Shown here in pieces: positions 18,875 through 28,368 of a stretch of 64,000 nt of DNA (positions within the stretch are counted from its first letter, which is position 1; each line of letters begins with the position of its first letter). A model generated the notes under the pieces. That model saw only the letters and a list, made by a program, of their open reading frames with translations. It searched no databases and was not told the origin of the DNA. The stretch comes from Alphaproteobacteria bacterium (GTDB lineage: Bacteria > Pseudomonadota > Alphaproteobacteria > Caulobacterales > Hyphomonadaceae). The DNA is taken from NCBI GenBank assembly GCA_018830285.1, contig JAHJSB010000024.1, forward strand, positions 46,461-110,460, read 5' to 3'. A program made the translations under genes and the position numbers.

Positions 18875-19390
18875 ATGAAGTTCAATCCGGCAAATATATG
18901 GGCGCTGGCCCTCGTGCCTGTCGTGATCCTGGCCGATCAGGTGTCGAAATGGCTGATCCTGTCAGAGCCGCGTTTCAATGCGCTGCCCTGTCTGGATGGG
19001 TCTGTTGCCTGCGGCCGGATGGTTGTGCCGGGACCGATTGACCTGAGCATGTTGTGGAACCGGGGAATGAGCTATGGTTTCCTGCAATCCGAAGGGATCA
19101 TGCGCTGGGTGCTCGCCGGCGTGATGCTGGTGATCGCACTGGGATTCCTGGTCTGGTTGCTGCGCGCAGACGGACGCCTGCTCAAACTGTCGCTAGCCCT
19201 GGTTGTGGGGGGCGCTTTCGGGAACCTGATCGACCGGGTGCGTTTCGGTGCCGTGGTCGACTTTATCGACGCCAATGCGCTGTTTTTCCCGTGGGTCTTC
19301 AATGTGGCCGATGCTGCGATTAGTGTTGGTGCGGTCTTGCTGTTTGTCGACCAGTTCTTACTGTCGGGTCGAAAGCAGGCTAAGGCCTAA
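18875..19390 (+). CDS. lspA: Lipoprotein signal peptidase (signal peptidase II)
   Basis: VVILADQVSKW, NRGMSYGFL, GGAFGNLIDRVRFGAVVDFID, FNVADAAISVG. Confidence 0.95.
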   Translation: MKFNPANIWALALVPVVILADQVSKWLILSEPRFNALPCLDGSVACGRMVVPGPIDLSMLWNRGMSYGFLQSEGIMRWVLAGVMLVIALGFLVWLLRADGRLLKLSLALVVGGAFGNLIDRVRFGAVVDFIDANALFFPWVFNVADAAISVGAVLLFVDQFLLSGRKQAKA

Positions 19391-19437
19391 ATATGAGTAT
19401 TAAAACCGAAGCCAACCCGAGGCGAGGACGCCCTATC

Positions 19438-19932
19438 ATGATGAAACCTGTTCTTCTTATTGCAGCTGGGGCTGCCCTGGCAGTCACGAGCGCCTGCAGT
19501 TCCGGCAGTGGCGGCGCGCGTACACCTGACGAGTTTCGCGTCGTGACCAAGGCGCCGCTGATCATTCCTCCGGAATATGCCTTGCGTCCGCCACCAGCTG
19601 GCGGCTCGCTGCCGGCAGAAGTCGATCCGGACCGCACCGAAGTGGCGACCGCTTTTGGTTCGACCGTCGGCAAGGATGCCAGCAAGTCTGAACGGGCCCT
19701 GGTAGCATCGGCTGGCGCGAATGCCGTCAATCCGATGGTGCGCTCGCAAGTCGACTATGAAGAGACCAAGACGATCCGGAAGTCATCCGGAGTCGTCGAC
19801 AAGCTGCTTTTCTGGCGCAAGGAAAATCCGGAAGACCTGGAAGCAGCCCGGGCGGACAACGCCACAGGTGGCGGCGATGTCGTCATCGAAAAGGCCAGCG
19901 GGTCGGCCCGCCTGAAGCTACCGGGAACCTGA
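19438..19932 (+). CDS. DUF3035-type lipoprotein
   Basis: MMKPVLLIAAGAALAVTSAC lipobox; TPDEFRVVTKAPLIIPPEYALRPPPAG. Confidence 0.8.
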   Translation: MMKPVLLIAAGAALAVTSACSSGSGGARTPDEFRVVTKAPLIIPPEYALRPPPAGGSLPAEVDPDRTEVATAFGSTVGKDASKSERALVASAGANAVNPMVRSQVDYEETKTIRKSSGVVDKLLFWRKENPEDLEAARADNATGGGDVVIEKASGSARLKLPGT

Positions 19933-19972
19933 TCACGCCAAACGACGGACACTAGAGACGAATAGAGGAAGC

Positions 19973-21334
19973 ATGCCCATGAAACGGATTATCACCGGAG
20001 GGCTGCTTGCGGTCGCCCTATTGTGCCCGGGCGCAATGGCTGACGCGGCCGCGTGGGCGCCCGAGACCTTCACGCTAGACAATGGCATGGAAGTCGTCGT
20101 GGTGCCTGATCACCGCGCGCCGGTTGTTACCCATATGGTCTGGTACAAGGTCGGCGCTGTTGATGAGGCTGAGGGCAAGTCCGGCCTCGCCCACCTTTTC
20201 GAGCATGTGATGTTCAAGGAGACCGAGAATCTCGGGCCCGAGGAATTCACCACGATCGTGCAGCGTAATGGCGGGCAACTCAACGCCTTCACCAGCTGGG
20301 ACTACACCGCCTATTTCGAGCGCGTGGCCAAGCCGCAACTGGGCAAGATGATGGAGCTCGAGGCTGAGCGGATGGTCAATCTCAAGATCAATGACGATCC
20401 CGAAGGTCCCTTCATTTCCGAGCGCGACGTCGTCAAGGAAGAACGCCGCCAGCGCATCGAGAACAATCCCGGGGCGATCCTGCAGGAGCAGGTGCTGTCG
20501 ACGCTTTGGAAGGGCCACCCCTACGAGATCACAGTGATTGGCGTGATGGATGAGGTCGCGGCCCTGACGCCGGAAGACGGTATGGCATTCTACGAAAAAT
20601 ATTACTCGCCTGAGAACGCAATTCTCGTGGTGGCAGGCGATGTGACGACCGATGAGGTTCGTATGCTGGCCGAGGCGACCTATGGCCAGATCGAGCCGAC
20701 CGGCACAGTGGATGGGACGCGCAAGTGGGCGCCGGTGCCCTTGCTCACCGAGAACGAGCTGATCGTGCATGCCGACCCGAAGGTTCGCCAGCCCAGTTGG
20801 AGCCGGTATTATTCAGGCCTGTCACAGTCACGCCAGCGGCGGGAATCCTACGCGCTTGATGTCGGGCTCTCCGTACTCGGTGGCGGCATGACCAGCCGCC
20901 TCTACCAGGCGCTGGTTGAAGACGAGCAAGTTGCCATCGATGTGAATACATATGCATGGACCACGCTGCACGATGAAGGCCCGGCGATCATCAGTGCGAG
21001 CCCCGTCGACGGAGTGACGCTTGATGAACTCGACACGGCGGTGATGGCAAAGGTCCGTGATATTCTCGCCGGAGGATTCACCGATGCCGAAGTGGCGCGT
21101 GCGCGCAATTCATTGGCTGCCGAGGCAATCTATGGTCGCGACAGCCAATCCGCGATGGCCAACACGTTCGGCTCGACGCTCGCTCTTGGTGGCACGGTGG
21201 ACGAAATTCTGAACTATCCCGACGAGATCCGCTCGATCACCACGGATGAGGCCATTGCCGCCGTGCGCAAGGTGTTCGGTGAAGACCGGCACTATATTGA
21301 AGCGGAACTGGTGCCAGCCGAAGGAGGCATTTGA
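19973..21334 (+). CDS. M16 family zinc metallopeptidase (catalytic-type)
   Basis: HLFEHVMFKET (HxxEH) with signal peptide. Confidence 0.92.
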   Translation: MPMKRIITGGLLAVALLCPGAMADAAAWAPETFTLDNGMEVVVVPDHRAPVVTHMVWYKVGAVDEAEGKSGLAHLFEHVMFKETENLGPEEFTTIVQRNGGQLNAFTSWDYTAYFERVAKPQLGKMMELEAERMVNLKINDDPEGPFISERDVVKEERRQRIENNPGAILQEQVLSTLWKGHPYEITVIGVMDEVAALTPEDGMAFYEKYYSPENAILVVAGDVTTDEVRMLAEATYGQIEPTGTVDGTRKWAPVPLLTENELIVHADPKVRQPSWSRYYSGLSQSRQRRESYALDVGLSVLGGGMTSRLYQALVEDEQVAIDVNTYAWTTLHDEGPAIISASPVDGVTLDELDTAVMAKVRDILAGGFTDAEVARARNSLAAEAIYGRDSQSAMANTFGSTLALGGTVDEILNYPDEIRSITTDEAIAAVRKVFGEDRHYIEAELVPAEGGI

Positions 21335-21335
21335 G

Positions 21336-22727
21336 ATGACATACCTGAAGCTGATCCTCGGCGCAGCAACAGCGATCGTGCTGACCGCCTGCGTCTCCGA
21401 GCCCTTGCCGCCCCCTGCGCAGGAGACCCTCGTCGAGACCGTCTCCGAACCGGAAATGGTCGTCCATGTTCACAAGGGCGATTTCGCCGAAATCCAGCAA
21501 TTCGAAACGCCGGGCGGCGTGTCGGTCTGGCTCGTGTCCGAGCCGTCAATTCCGATCCTGTCGCTGGAAATGGCGTGGAAGGGTGGCGAGACGTCCGATC
21601 CGGAAGGCCTCGAAGGCCTGTCGGACTCGGTCGTCTACAACATGAATGAAGGCGCAGGCGATCTCGACTCGCTGGCATTCCAGACGCGGATGGAAGAGTT
21701 GAACATGAGTTTCGGTTGCTCGACGGGCAATGACTGGACGAGCTGTTCCAGTTCCATGCTGATCGAGAATGCGACGAATGCCATGGACCTGATTGCATCG
21801 GCCTTCGCCGCGCCGCGCTTCGATGACGGCCCGTTCGAACGGTTCCAGCGCGAAAACCTGATCGGGATCAAGCAACGTGAAACGAGCCCGAACTGGTTGG
21901 CCCGTACGGCCATGGCCAACGCGCTCTATCCAGACCATCCCTATGCCCGCCAGACGAGTGTGGATAGCATCTCCGCGCTGACACCGGCGCTCGCACGCGA
22001 ACAGATGCGAAAGCTGATGGTCAAGGACCGGCTACTGGTTACGGCCGTCGGTGCCGTGACGCCGGAGGTGCTCGCACCCATGATCGACAAGGCCGTGGAA
22101 GGCCTGCCGGAGACGAGTGAGATTGACGCCGTGGCGGACATTACGCTGCCTGCGGCATCGGTTGACCCCATCCTCGTCGACCTGCCGCAGCCGCAAAGCC
22201 TGGTCTCGTTTTCCGCGCCAGGACTCAAGCGCACCGACCCGGACTTCTTCACGGCCTATGTCCTTAATTACACGGTCGGTGGCGGCGGCTTCGAAAGCCG
22301 TCTGATGAAGACGCTCCGTGTCGAAAAGGGCCTGACCTATGGCATCTATACCAGCCTGTCGAATTCGGACCATCTCGATACCTGGAGCGGCGGCGGGCAG
22401 ACCAAGAATGAAAGCGCCGGCGAATTCCTTGCGGGCATTCACGACGAACTCAACCAGTTTGTCGCCGATGGCGTGACGCCGGAAGAACTCGACGACGCGA
22501 AGGCTTACCTCACCGGGTCCTATGCTCTGGGCTTTGATTCCAACGCAAAGATTGCCGACCAGATGATGGGCGTGCGCCAGGAAGAGCTCGGCATCGACTA
22601 TTTCGACACGCGCAACGCGAAGATCAATGCGGTGACCCTCGACGATGTGAACCGGGTGGCGAAAGTCTACCTGGCGCCCGACGCTTTTACATTCGTGATC
22701 GTCGGCGAGCCCGAAGGGATAGAATAG
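21336..22727 (+). CDS. M16 family peptidase-like lipoprotein lacking the HxxEH zinc site
   Basis: Lipobox ILGAATAIVLTAC; M16 fold (GGGFESRLMKTLRVEKGLTYGIY) but LSDSVVYNMNEG at the active-site position. Confidence 0.88.
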   Translation: MTYLKLILGAATAIVLTACVSEPLPPPAQETLVETVSEPEMVVHVHKGDFAEIQQFETPGGVSVWLVSEPSIPILSLEMAWKGGETSDPEGLEGLSDSVVYNMNEGAGDLDSLAFQTRMEELNMSFGCSTGNDWTSCSSSMLIENATNAMDLIASAFAAPRFDDGPFERFQRENLIGIKQRETSPNWLARTAMANALYPDHPYARQTSVDSISALTPALAREQMRKLMVKDRLLVTAVGAVTPEVLAPMIDKAVEGLPETSEIDAVADITLPAASVDPILVDLPQPQSLVSFSAPGLKRTDPDFFTAYVLNYTVGGGGFESRLMKTLRVEKGLTYGIYTSLSNSDHLDTWSGGGQTKNESAGEFLAGIHDELNQFVADGVTPEELDDAKAYLTGSYALGFDSNAKIADQMMGVRQEELGIDYFDTRNAKINAVTLDDVNRVAKVYLAPDAFTFVIVGEPEGIE

Positions 22728-23672
22728 TCAGTCCTGGGTCTTGCGCGGTGTCGCAAGGCCCGGCGCTGCGATCCCGCGGACATAGTCCCGGCGGAATTCG
22801 TAGAGTTCGGCCGGGCGTCCGCCCGTGCCGGTCTCGAGCCGCCCGGTGCCGTTGACAAGTCCCGTCTTTTCCAGCGCGCGCCGGAAGTTCTGCGTGTGGA
22901 GCGACAAGCCGAGAATGCCCTCCACGGTGCGCTGGAGCGCCGAGAGCGTGAAGCGCTCTGGCAGTAGCTCAAACACGACAGGCCGGTATTTGATCTTGCC
23001 GCGCAGGCGCGACAGGGCCGTGGCCAGGATGCGGCGGTGGTCGGAGGCCATGGCGGCACCGAAAGCAACAGCGGATTGGGGCAGGCCAGCATCGCGAGCG
23101 CATTCGGCGACAAGCCCGGCTTCATACAGCAGCTCGTATCGCTCCAGCACGCGTTCCTCGACCCACCGGGCACCGTCGAGACCGAAGGCGATACGGGCGC
23201 GGTCGAGGCGCTGCGTGTTGCCGGCAGCCCATGTGTAGAGGTGGGGGGCGAGTTCAGCGTCGATCATTGCGGGGCGACCGTGGCGATGGTCCTCCCAGGG
23301 GAAGTAGCGGTACCATCCGTGCCAGCGGGCCGCGAACCGTGAGTCGGTTGGTGCGGCTTCAGGCATCAGGGCGAGGTAGCCGACGGAGATGACGCGGGCG
23401 GCGGGCAGAGTGTCGGAAAGGGTGGCCTCGGGGGTATCACGGTCCTTGTCGCCGAACGTGTAGAGCTGTTCGACATAACCGAGTTCGAAGCCGGTCTGTT
23501 CCCGCACCCAGCCGCGCAGCGACAGGTCGAAGGTGCGGTGGCGTTCCGGGTCGAACGGGCCGAAAGGCAGGGCGTCTTCGCCAGTGTCGCGCTGGCTGAC
23601 GAGGACAAGCGGCGCATCATCCTCGATGGCAACCATAACGGCAGACAGGCCAATCAGTACAGAATAGGTCAT
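22728..23672 (-). CDS. NrtR-like transcriptional regulator (Nudix-like plus winged helix)
   Basis: Nudix-like N-terminus (LVSQRDTGEDALPFGPFDP...REQTGFELGYVEQLYTFGDKDRD) with C-terminal wHTH (FTLSALQRTVEGILGLSLHTQNFRRAL). Confidence 0.75.
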   Translation of the reverse strand: MTYSVLIGLSAVMVAIEDDAPLVLVSQRDTGEDALPFGPFDPERHRTFDLSLRGWVREQTGFELGYVEQLYTFGDKDRDTPEATLSDTLPAARVISVGYLALMPEAAPTDSRFAARWHGWYRYFPWEDHRHGRPAMIDAELAPHLYTWAAGNTQRLDRARIAFGLDGARWVEERVLERYELLYEAGLVAECARDAGLPQSAVAFGAAMASDHRRILATALSRLRGKIKYRPVVFELLPERFTLSALQRTVEGILGLSLHTQNFRRALEKTGLVNGTGRLETGTGGRPAELYEFRRDYVRGIAAPGLATPRKTQD

Positions 23673-24304
23673 CGCCGTTTACTCATTTCGAAATCATTGT
23701 GCAGTTGCCCGTAGCGCGCAAGGAAAGCTTCCTGCGCTGCGGGCACCGAAAGCGGTTTCAGCTTGAGGCGAATGCCCTCCGGTGGCTTGCCGAACAGCTT
23801 GTTCGATTCTGCCTCGGAGAAACCGGCGAGCTGGACCGCTTCGAACCAGGCCGAGATATGGTCGGCTTTCTTGATCAGTTTCTTTAGCCTGACCGGAGTG
23901 ACCGTCGCCAGTTCGAACCGGATATGGATTGCCTCCTGCAGGCGGGCCTCGATTGACTTGTAGCTTTCGCCGAGCAGCGCCTTGAACGGCGAGATCATGT
24001 CGCCGATCACGTATTCCGGGCTGTCATGCAGGAGCGCTGTCAGGCGATCGCGAGGATTGAGTCCTGGTTCCAGCATGTGGCAGAGATCTTCGACGATTAC
24101 CGAGTGCTCGGCTACCGAAAAGGCGTGGCCGCCCTTGGTCTGGCCATTCCAGCGGGCCACACGAGCGAGGCCATGGGCAATGTCCTCAATCTCGATATCC
24201 ACGGGCGAGGGATGGGCAAGGTCGAGCCGACGTCCCGACAGCATGCGCTGCCAGACTCGAGGATGTTTAACAGAACGCTTCGCTGGGGTGCTCATCCGGA
24301 TCAT
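23669..24304 (-). CDS. HD-domain phosphohydrolase (YfbR-like)
   Basis: FSVAEHSVIVEDL...LTALLHDSPEYVIGDM HD motifs; 4-nt ATGA overlap with the NrtR-like gene. Confidence 0.82.
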   Translation of the reverse strand: MIRMSTPAKRSVKHPRVWQRMLSGRRLDLAHPSPVDIEIEDIAHGLARVARWNGQTKGGHAFSVAEHSVIVEDLCHMLEPGLNPRDRLTALLHDSPEYVIGDMISPFKALLGESYKSIEARLQEAIHIRFELATVTPVRLKKLIKKADHISAWFEAVQLAGFSEAESNKLFGKPPEGIRLKLKPLSVPAAQEAFLARYGQLHNDFEMSKRR

Positions 24305-24470
24305 CTTTAAGCTATTGGTAGCAAGGGTAAAGAAACGGAGGCGATCCGGTTACGAAGTGACCCCATTTCCGCCTTGATCGGCAAATGCCATGTTAAGTCC
24401 TTTGCGGCATAACCATTGCATATAACACGCCAAAGGCCGCCGACGGTATGCGGCCGAGCAAGGAACAGAC

Positions 24471-24620
24471 ATGATCGATTCAATGACACAGTTCATTTCC
24501 GGCCAGACACTGCCATTCTGCGTGTTGCTCGGCGGCTGTATCATTGTCGTCGTCGAAGCCGTTCGCGCCAGCCGTATCGCCCTTTGGGGCGACATGTTCG
24601 CAGAAGACCTCGAAGAATAG
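24471..24620 (+). CDS. Small membrane protein, 49 aa (not in supplied ORF list)
   Basis: Own translation: MIDSMTQFISGQTLPFCVLLGGCIIVVVEAVRASRIALWGDMFAEDLEE*; AAGGA about 7 nt upstream of the ATG. Confidence 0.45.
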   Translation: MIDSMTQFISGQTLPFCVLLGGCIIVVVEAVRASRIALWGDMFAEDLEE

Positions 24621-24652
24621 GTCCTCGTATTCCCATCCGGTCCTGATCAAGC

Positions 24653-24678
24653 GCTCACCCTGAGCGAAGTCGAAGGAT
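24653..24678 (-). repeat. Dispersed repeat copy (GCTCACCCTGAGCGAAGTCGAAGGAT)
   Basis: Reverse orientation relative to the 24721 copy. Confidence 0.8.
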
Positions 24679-24720
24679 AGGGCGCGGGGGAATCCAGACA
24701 TTGCGGGCCGACCGGGTCTT

Positions 24721-24746
24721 GTCCTTCGACTTCGCTCAGGATGAGC
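24721..24746 (+). repeat. Dispersed repeat copy (GTCCTTCGACTTCGCTCAGGATGAGC)
   Basis: Identical to the 44441 copy. Confidence 0.85.
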
Positions 24747-24763
24747 CCCTCGCAAATGCGGGA

Positions 24764-25885
24764 TCAGGCCGTTTTTTCCACAACAACCGTTCCAGCCGAA
24801 TAACCCGCACCGAACGAACAGATCAGCCCCTTGTCGCCGGGTTTGAAATCGTCCGAATATTTGTGGAAAGCGATGATCGATCCGGCCGAGGACGTGTTGG
24901 CATATGTGTCGAGCACGGTGGGACTTTCGTCTTCATTCGCTTCGTGGCCCAGCACTTTCGACGAGATCAGCCGGTTCATGTTGGCATTGGCCTGGTGCAG
25001 CCACATGCGCCGCAGGTCTGCGCCTGAAAGGCCGAGTTCGCCAAGGTGTTCGCCGATCATGGTCGAGACCATCGGCACCACTTCGCGGAACACCTTGCGG
25101 CCCTCCTGGACGAACAGCTTGTCCGGTGAGCCGATTCCTTCCGGCGCAGCGCGATTGAGGAAGCCGAAATTGTTGCGGATATTATTGGAGAACTCGGTCT
25201 TGAGTTTTGTGCCGAGGATTTTCCAGTGTCCGGCTGGCGCGATGCTTTCCTCCTCGACGAGGACTGCGGTCGCGACATCTCCGAAAATGAAGTGGCTGTC
25301 GCGGTCAGTGAAGTTCAGGTGGCCGGAACAGATTTCCGGATTGACCATTAGGACCGATTTGGCGCTGCCGCTGCGGATGAAATCTGCCGCTGTCTGGATG
25401 CCGAACGTCGCCGAAGAACAGGCCACGTTCATGTCGAAGGCGAAGCCACCGCATCCGAGCGCGGCCTGTATTTCAACGGCCATGGCCGGATAGGCGCGCT
25501 GCATGTTGGAAGCCGCGCAAATCACGGCATCAACGTCTTCCGGCTTGCGGCCAGCGCGCTCAAGCGCCTGGCGCGCAGCATGCACGGCCATCTCGGCCAT
25601 GACGGAAATCTGTTCGTTCGGTCGCTCATCAATGCGAGGTGCCATTGTTTCAGGATCGATGATGCCTTCCTTGTCGATCACGAAGCGCGACTTGATGCCC
25701 GACGCCTTTTCAATGAATTCGACGGAGGAGTGCGTTTTCGGATCAACGGTGCCGGCACCGATCTCGGCAGCGTAGGCGAGATTCCAGTTGTCGGCCCACG
25801 CATTGTAGCTTTCGACAAGTTCTTCATTGGAAATCGAATGCTGTGGCGTCCAGAGACCGGTCGCCGAAATGACTGCAGTTTTCAT
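24764..25885 (-). CDS. Beta-ketoacyl-ACP synthase III family protein
   Basis: DMNVACSSATFGIQTAADFI (active Cys), LHQANANMNRLI, YANTSSAGS, GLICSFGAGYSAGTVVV. Confidence 0.9.
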   Translation of the reverse strand: MKTAVISATGLWTPQHSISNEELVESYNAWADNWNLAYAAEIGAGTVDPKTHSSVEFIEKASGIKSRFVIDKEGIIDPETMAPRIDERPNEQISVMAEMAVHAARQALERAGRKPEDVDAVICAASNMQRAYPAMAVEIQAALGCGGFAFDMNVACSSATFGIQTAADFIRSGSAKSVLMVNPEICSGHLNFTDRDSHFIFGDVATAVLVEEESIAPAGHWKILGTKLKTEFSNNIRNNFGFLNRAAPEGIGSPDKLFVQEGRKVFREVVPMVSTMIGEHLGELGLSGADLRRMWLHQANANMNRLISSKVLGHEANEDESPTVLDTYANTSSAGSIIAFHKYSDDFKPGDKGLICSFGAGYSAGTVVVEKTA

Positions 25886-25994
25886 CTTGCCCTCAGGATG
25901 AGCGCGGTGGAGTCCGCACTTCTTACGATAGCCTATTCAATGAGGAAGCTGTAAACCGCGTTGCGCATCGGGTCGAGAGACGAGATGCAAGTGT

Positions 25995-26303
25995 TTACTT
26001 GGGCCCGGTCAGGCCGGACTCAGTCGTTTGCTGTGCTTTGTCTGCGGGAACGCCGTGTGCCTCGATCCTGGCCTGACGATCTTCGGCGTCTTCCTGCCTT
26101 GCCTTGATGCTTTCATCGTCGGCCCGGTCAGCGGCTTCCAACAGCGCGATCTGGGTTTTCATGCAGGAGGCGCGGGCTTCGGGGCCGGGGGAACTGGCGC
26201 ATCGGTTCCAAGCGACCTGTTTACGGTATTCGGGACCTGACGTCGTCGAGCAGGCCGCAAGGAGCGGCAGGCTGGCGAGAACGGTGATGGCGAGACGCTT
26301 CAT
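25995..26303 (-). CDS. Hypothetical lipoprotein
   Basis: MKRLAITVLASLPLLAACS lipobox. Confidence 0.65.
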   Translation of the reverse strand: MKRLAITVLASLPLLAACSTTSGPEYRKQVAWNRCASSPGPEARASCMKTQIALLEAADRADDESIKARQEDAEDRQARIEAHGVPADKAQQTTESGLTGPK

Positions 26304-26305
26304 CT

Positions 26306-26884
26306 TCAGCACTCCTGTACAGCTTTGTGACGCGGGCAAGTTACATCATGGTCATTCACCATGCCAACTGCCTGCGCCCATGCGTAGACAATCGTCGGGC
26401 CGACAAATTTGAAGCCGCGCTTTTTCAGGTCTTTCGACATGGCCGTGGACCAGTCCGTGAACGTCGGGGCCTGGCGAAAGTGCTTCCATGTGTTCACGAT
26501 CGGCTTGCCGCCAACCCAGTCCCAGCAATAGTTGGAAAAGTCTTCCCCCGTGTCGGCCATGTCAAGGAAAGCGCGGGCATTGCCGATGGTTGCCTCGATC
26601 TTCTTCGGGCTGCGAATGATGCCGGGGTTTTGCAGGGCTTTTTCGATGCGCGGCTGTGTCCAGCGGACGAGGCGCTCAGGCTCGAAATCGTCGAATTCCT
26701 CGCGGATCGAGTCCCGCTTGCGCAGGATGGTGATCCAGGACAGTCCGGCCTGCATGCCGTCGAGCTGCAGCTTTTCCCATAGGGCGCGGGAGTCGCGTTC
26801 GGGCACGCCCCATTCCGTATCGTGGTAGCCGCGGTAGATCGCGTCATTCATAGGGGCCCAGGCGCAATAGGGCGCTTCAGTCAT
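26306..26884 (-). CDS. tag: DNA-3-methyladenine glycosylase I
   Basis: CAWAPMNDAIYRGYHDTEWGVPERDSRALWEKLQLDGMQAGLSWITILRKR. Confidence 0.95.
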   Translation of the reverse strand: MTEAPYCAWAPMNDAIYRGYHDTEWGVPERDSRALWEKLQLDGMQAGLSWITILRKRDSIREEFDDFEPERLVRWTQPRIEKALQNPGIIRSPKKIEATIGNARAFLDMADTGEDFSNYCWDWVGGKPIVNTWKHFRQAPTFTDWSTAMSKDLKKRGFKFVGPTIVYAWAQAVGMVNDHDVTCPRHKAVQEC

Positions 26885-27686
26885 TGGCGGCCGTCAGGGC
26901 AATCAGTTCTAGGTCGAGCCAGGACGGGCGGTCGATGGTGACAGGTTGGCCGCCGCAGGTGAAGGCGTGACCGGCGGCTTCGGCGGACACCATGCGGTCG
27001 GTGCGGATCATTGCCAGTCCCGTGGTGCCAGAAACGCTGGTAACGGTGCCAATGGAACCGCCTGCGAGCACTTCGCCTCCACGTTTCAGCCCGGCACCGT
27101 GCACAGGCAGGGTCCGCTTGCGGATCTTGCCCTTGCGTTTCATGCGGCTGGCAACTTCCTGGCCGACGAAGCAGCCCTTCTTGTAATCGATCCCGCCCAT
27201 GACATCCATGTTCACGTCGGTGGGGAAAACCGTCGAAGAGCGGTAGTCGGCGCCCCATTCGGGCACGCCTGCCGCGATACGCTTGGCGTGCCATTCGTCA
27301 TCCGGCATATCGAGGCCGCTTTCGGCCTTCGGCGAGATCGCGCGGTGGGGCAGCTGGGTCGATCGCACATCGACCCAGCTGCCCTCAGTGACCACATCGT
27401 CCAAGAGTTGCTCGATCACGACATCGGAGCGGAGCCGGAACAGTTTGAGCCGGCGTTCGAGATCGTCTGCGGCGTCGCTGTGGACGTCGATGTAGATATT
27501 GTCGAGCGACAGCATGGCGAGATAGTCGGCAATGATCTTGCCCTGCGGCGTGAGCAGCGCGCCGTAGCGCATCTCGCCCGTGTTCCAGTCTTCGACTGAA
27601 TGCGTCACCGTGCGGTCGAGCAGGGCCAGCATGTCCGGACCGGACAGGCGAATGATTGAGCGATTGGGCAGGGTGCGTTTCGACAT
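26877..27686 (-). CDS. ygfZ: YgfZ-type folate-binding protein
   Basis: ALLTPQGKIIADY...YKKGCFVGQEVASRMKRKGKIRKR. Confidence 0.92.
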   Translation of the reverse strand: MSKRTLPNRSIIRLSGPDMLALLDRTVTHSVEDWNTGEMRYGALLTPQGKIIADYLAMLSLDNIYIDVHSDAADDLERRLKLFRLRSDVVIEQLLDDVVTEGSWVDVRSTQLPHRAISPKAESGLDMPDDEWHAKRIAAGVPEWGADYRSSTVFPTDVNMDVMGGIDYKKGCFVGQEVASRMKRKGKIRKRTLPVHGAGLKRGGEVLAGGSIGTVTSVSGTTGLAMIRTDRMVSAEAAGHAFTCGGQPVTIDRPSWLDLELIALTAAND

Positions 27687-27695
27687 GCGCCTAAC

Positions 27696-28256
27696 CTAGT
27701 GGCCGCTGCCCTGTTTGTCAGTGCCTTTCCACGCCGCGTAGATTCCGGTGGCGAGGCCACTTTTTAGGAGCGAACCGATCAGGAAGGGCACAACGCCTGC
27801 TGCGAAGGCGGTTTCGGCGCTGACAAAGCCCGACAGCCAGGCCCAGCCAAGCGTCAATACGAGGGCGTGAAGGCCGAGAAAGCCGGCAAGGCGCAGGCCG
27901 TGGGCAGCGAGACGGTCACCCTTTGGCAGGTGGCCGGCGAGGAAAGCAGCTAGCGGGAAGGCAGCAAGATAACCGGCTGTCGGACCGGCAAAGGCGACAA
28001 GTCCGGACTTGCCGTCGGCCAGCACAGGCCCGCCGGTCATCGACACGGCCAGCCATGAGAGGACGATGGCGGCCCCCATGCGCGGGCCCAACAAAGCGCC
28101 CATCAGCAGGACAACCATTGTTTGCAGCGTTATTGGCACCGGGTACATCGGGACCGAGATATAGGAGGATGCCGTCAGCGCAGCGACCCCGAGCAGGCCG
28201 ATGGTGAGTGGACGCAGGGCAGAAGGGTTAGTGGTCCGGGCGCTGGCGAGTTTCAT
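27696..28256 (-). CDS. bioY: Biotin transporter BioY
   Basis: VPMYPVPITLQTMVVLLMGALLGPRMG; GPTAGYLAAFPLAAFLAG. Confidence 0.93.
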   Translation of the reverse strand: MKLASARTTNPSALRPLTIGLLGVAALTASSYISVPMYPVPITLQTMVVLLMGALLGPRMGAAIVLSWLAVSMTGGPVLADGKSGLVAFAGPTAGYLAAFPLAAFLAGHLPKGDRLAAHGLRLAGFLGLHALVLTLGWAWLSGFVSAETAFAAGVVPFLIGSLLKSGLATGIYAAWKGTDKQGSGH

Positions 28257-28368
28257 GGCGATTCCTGTCTCTGTTCAGCGCGGTTTGTGCGGTGCAGCAC
28301 GGGTGAGGTCAAGCGCTGCGGCAGCGTCACGGGATGACAGGCCCGGCAAGCGGTAGCATATAGGGACC

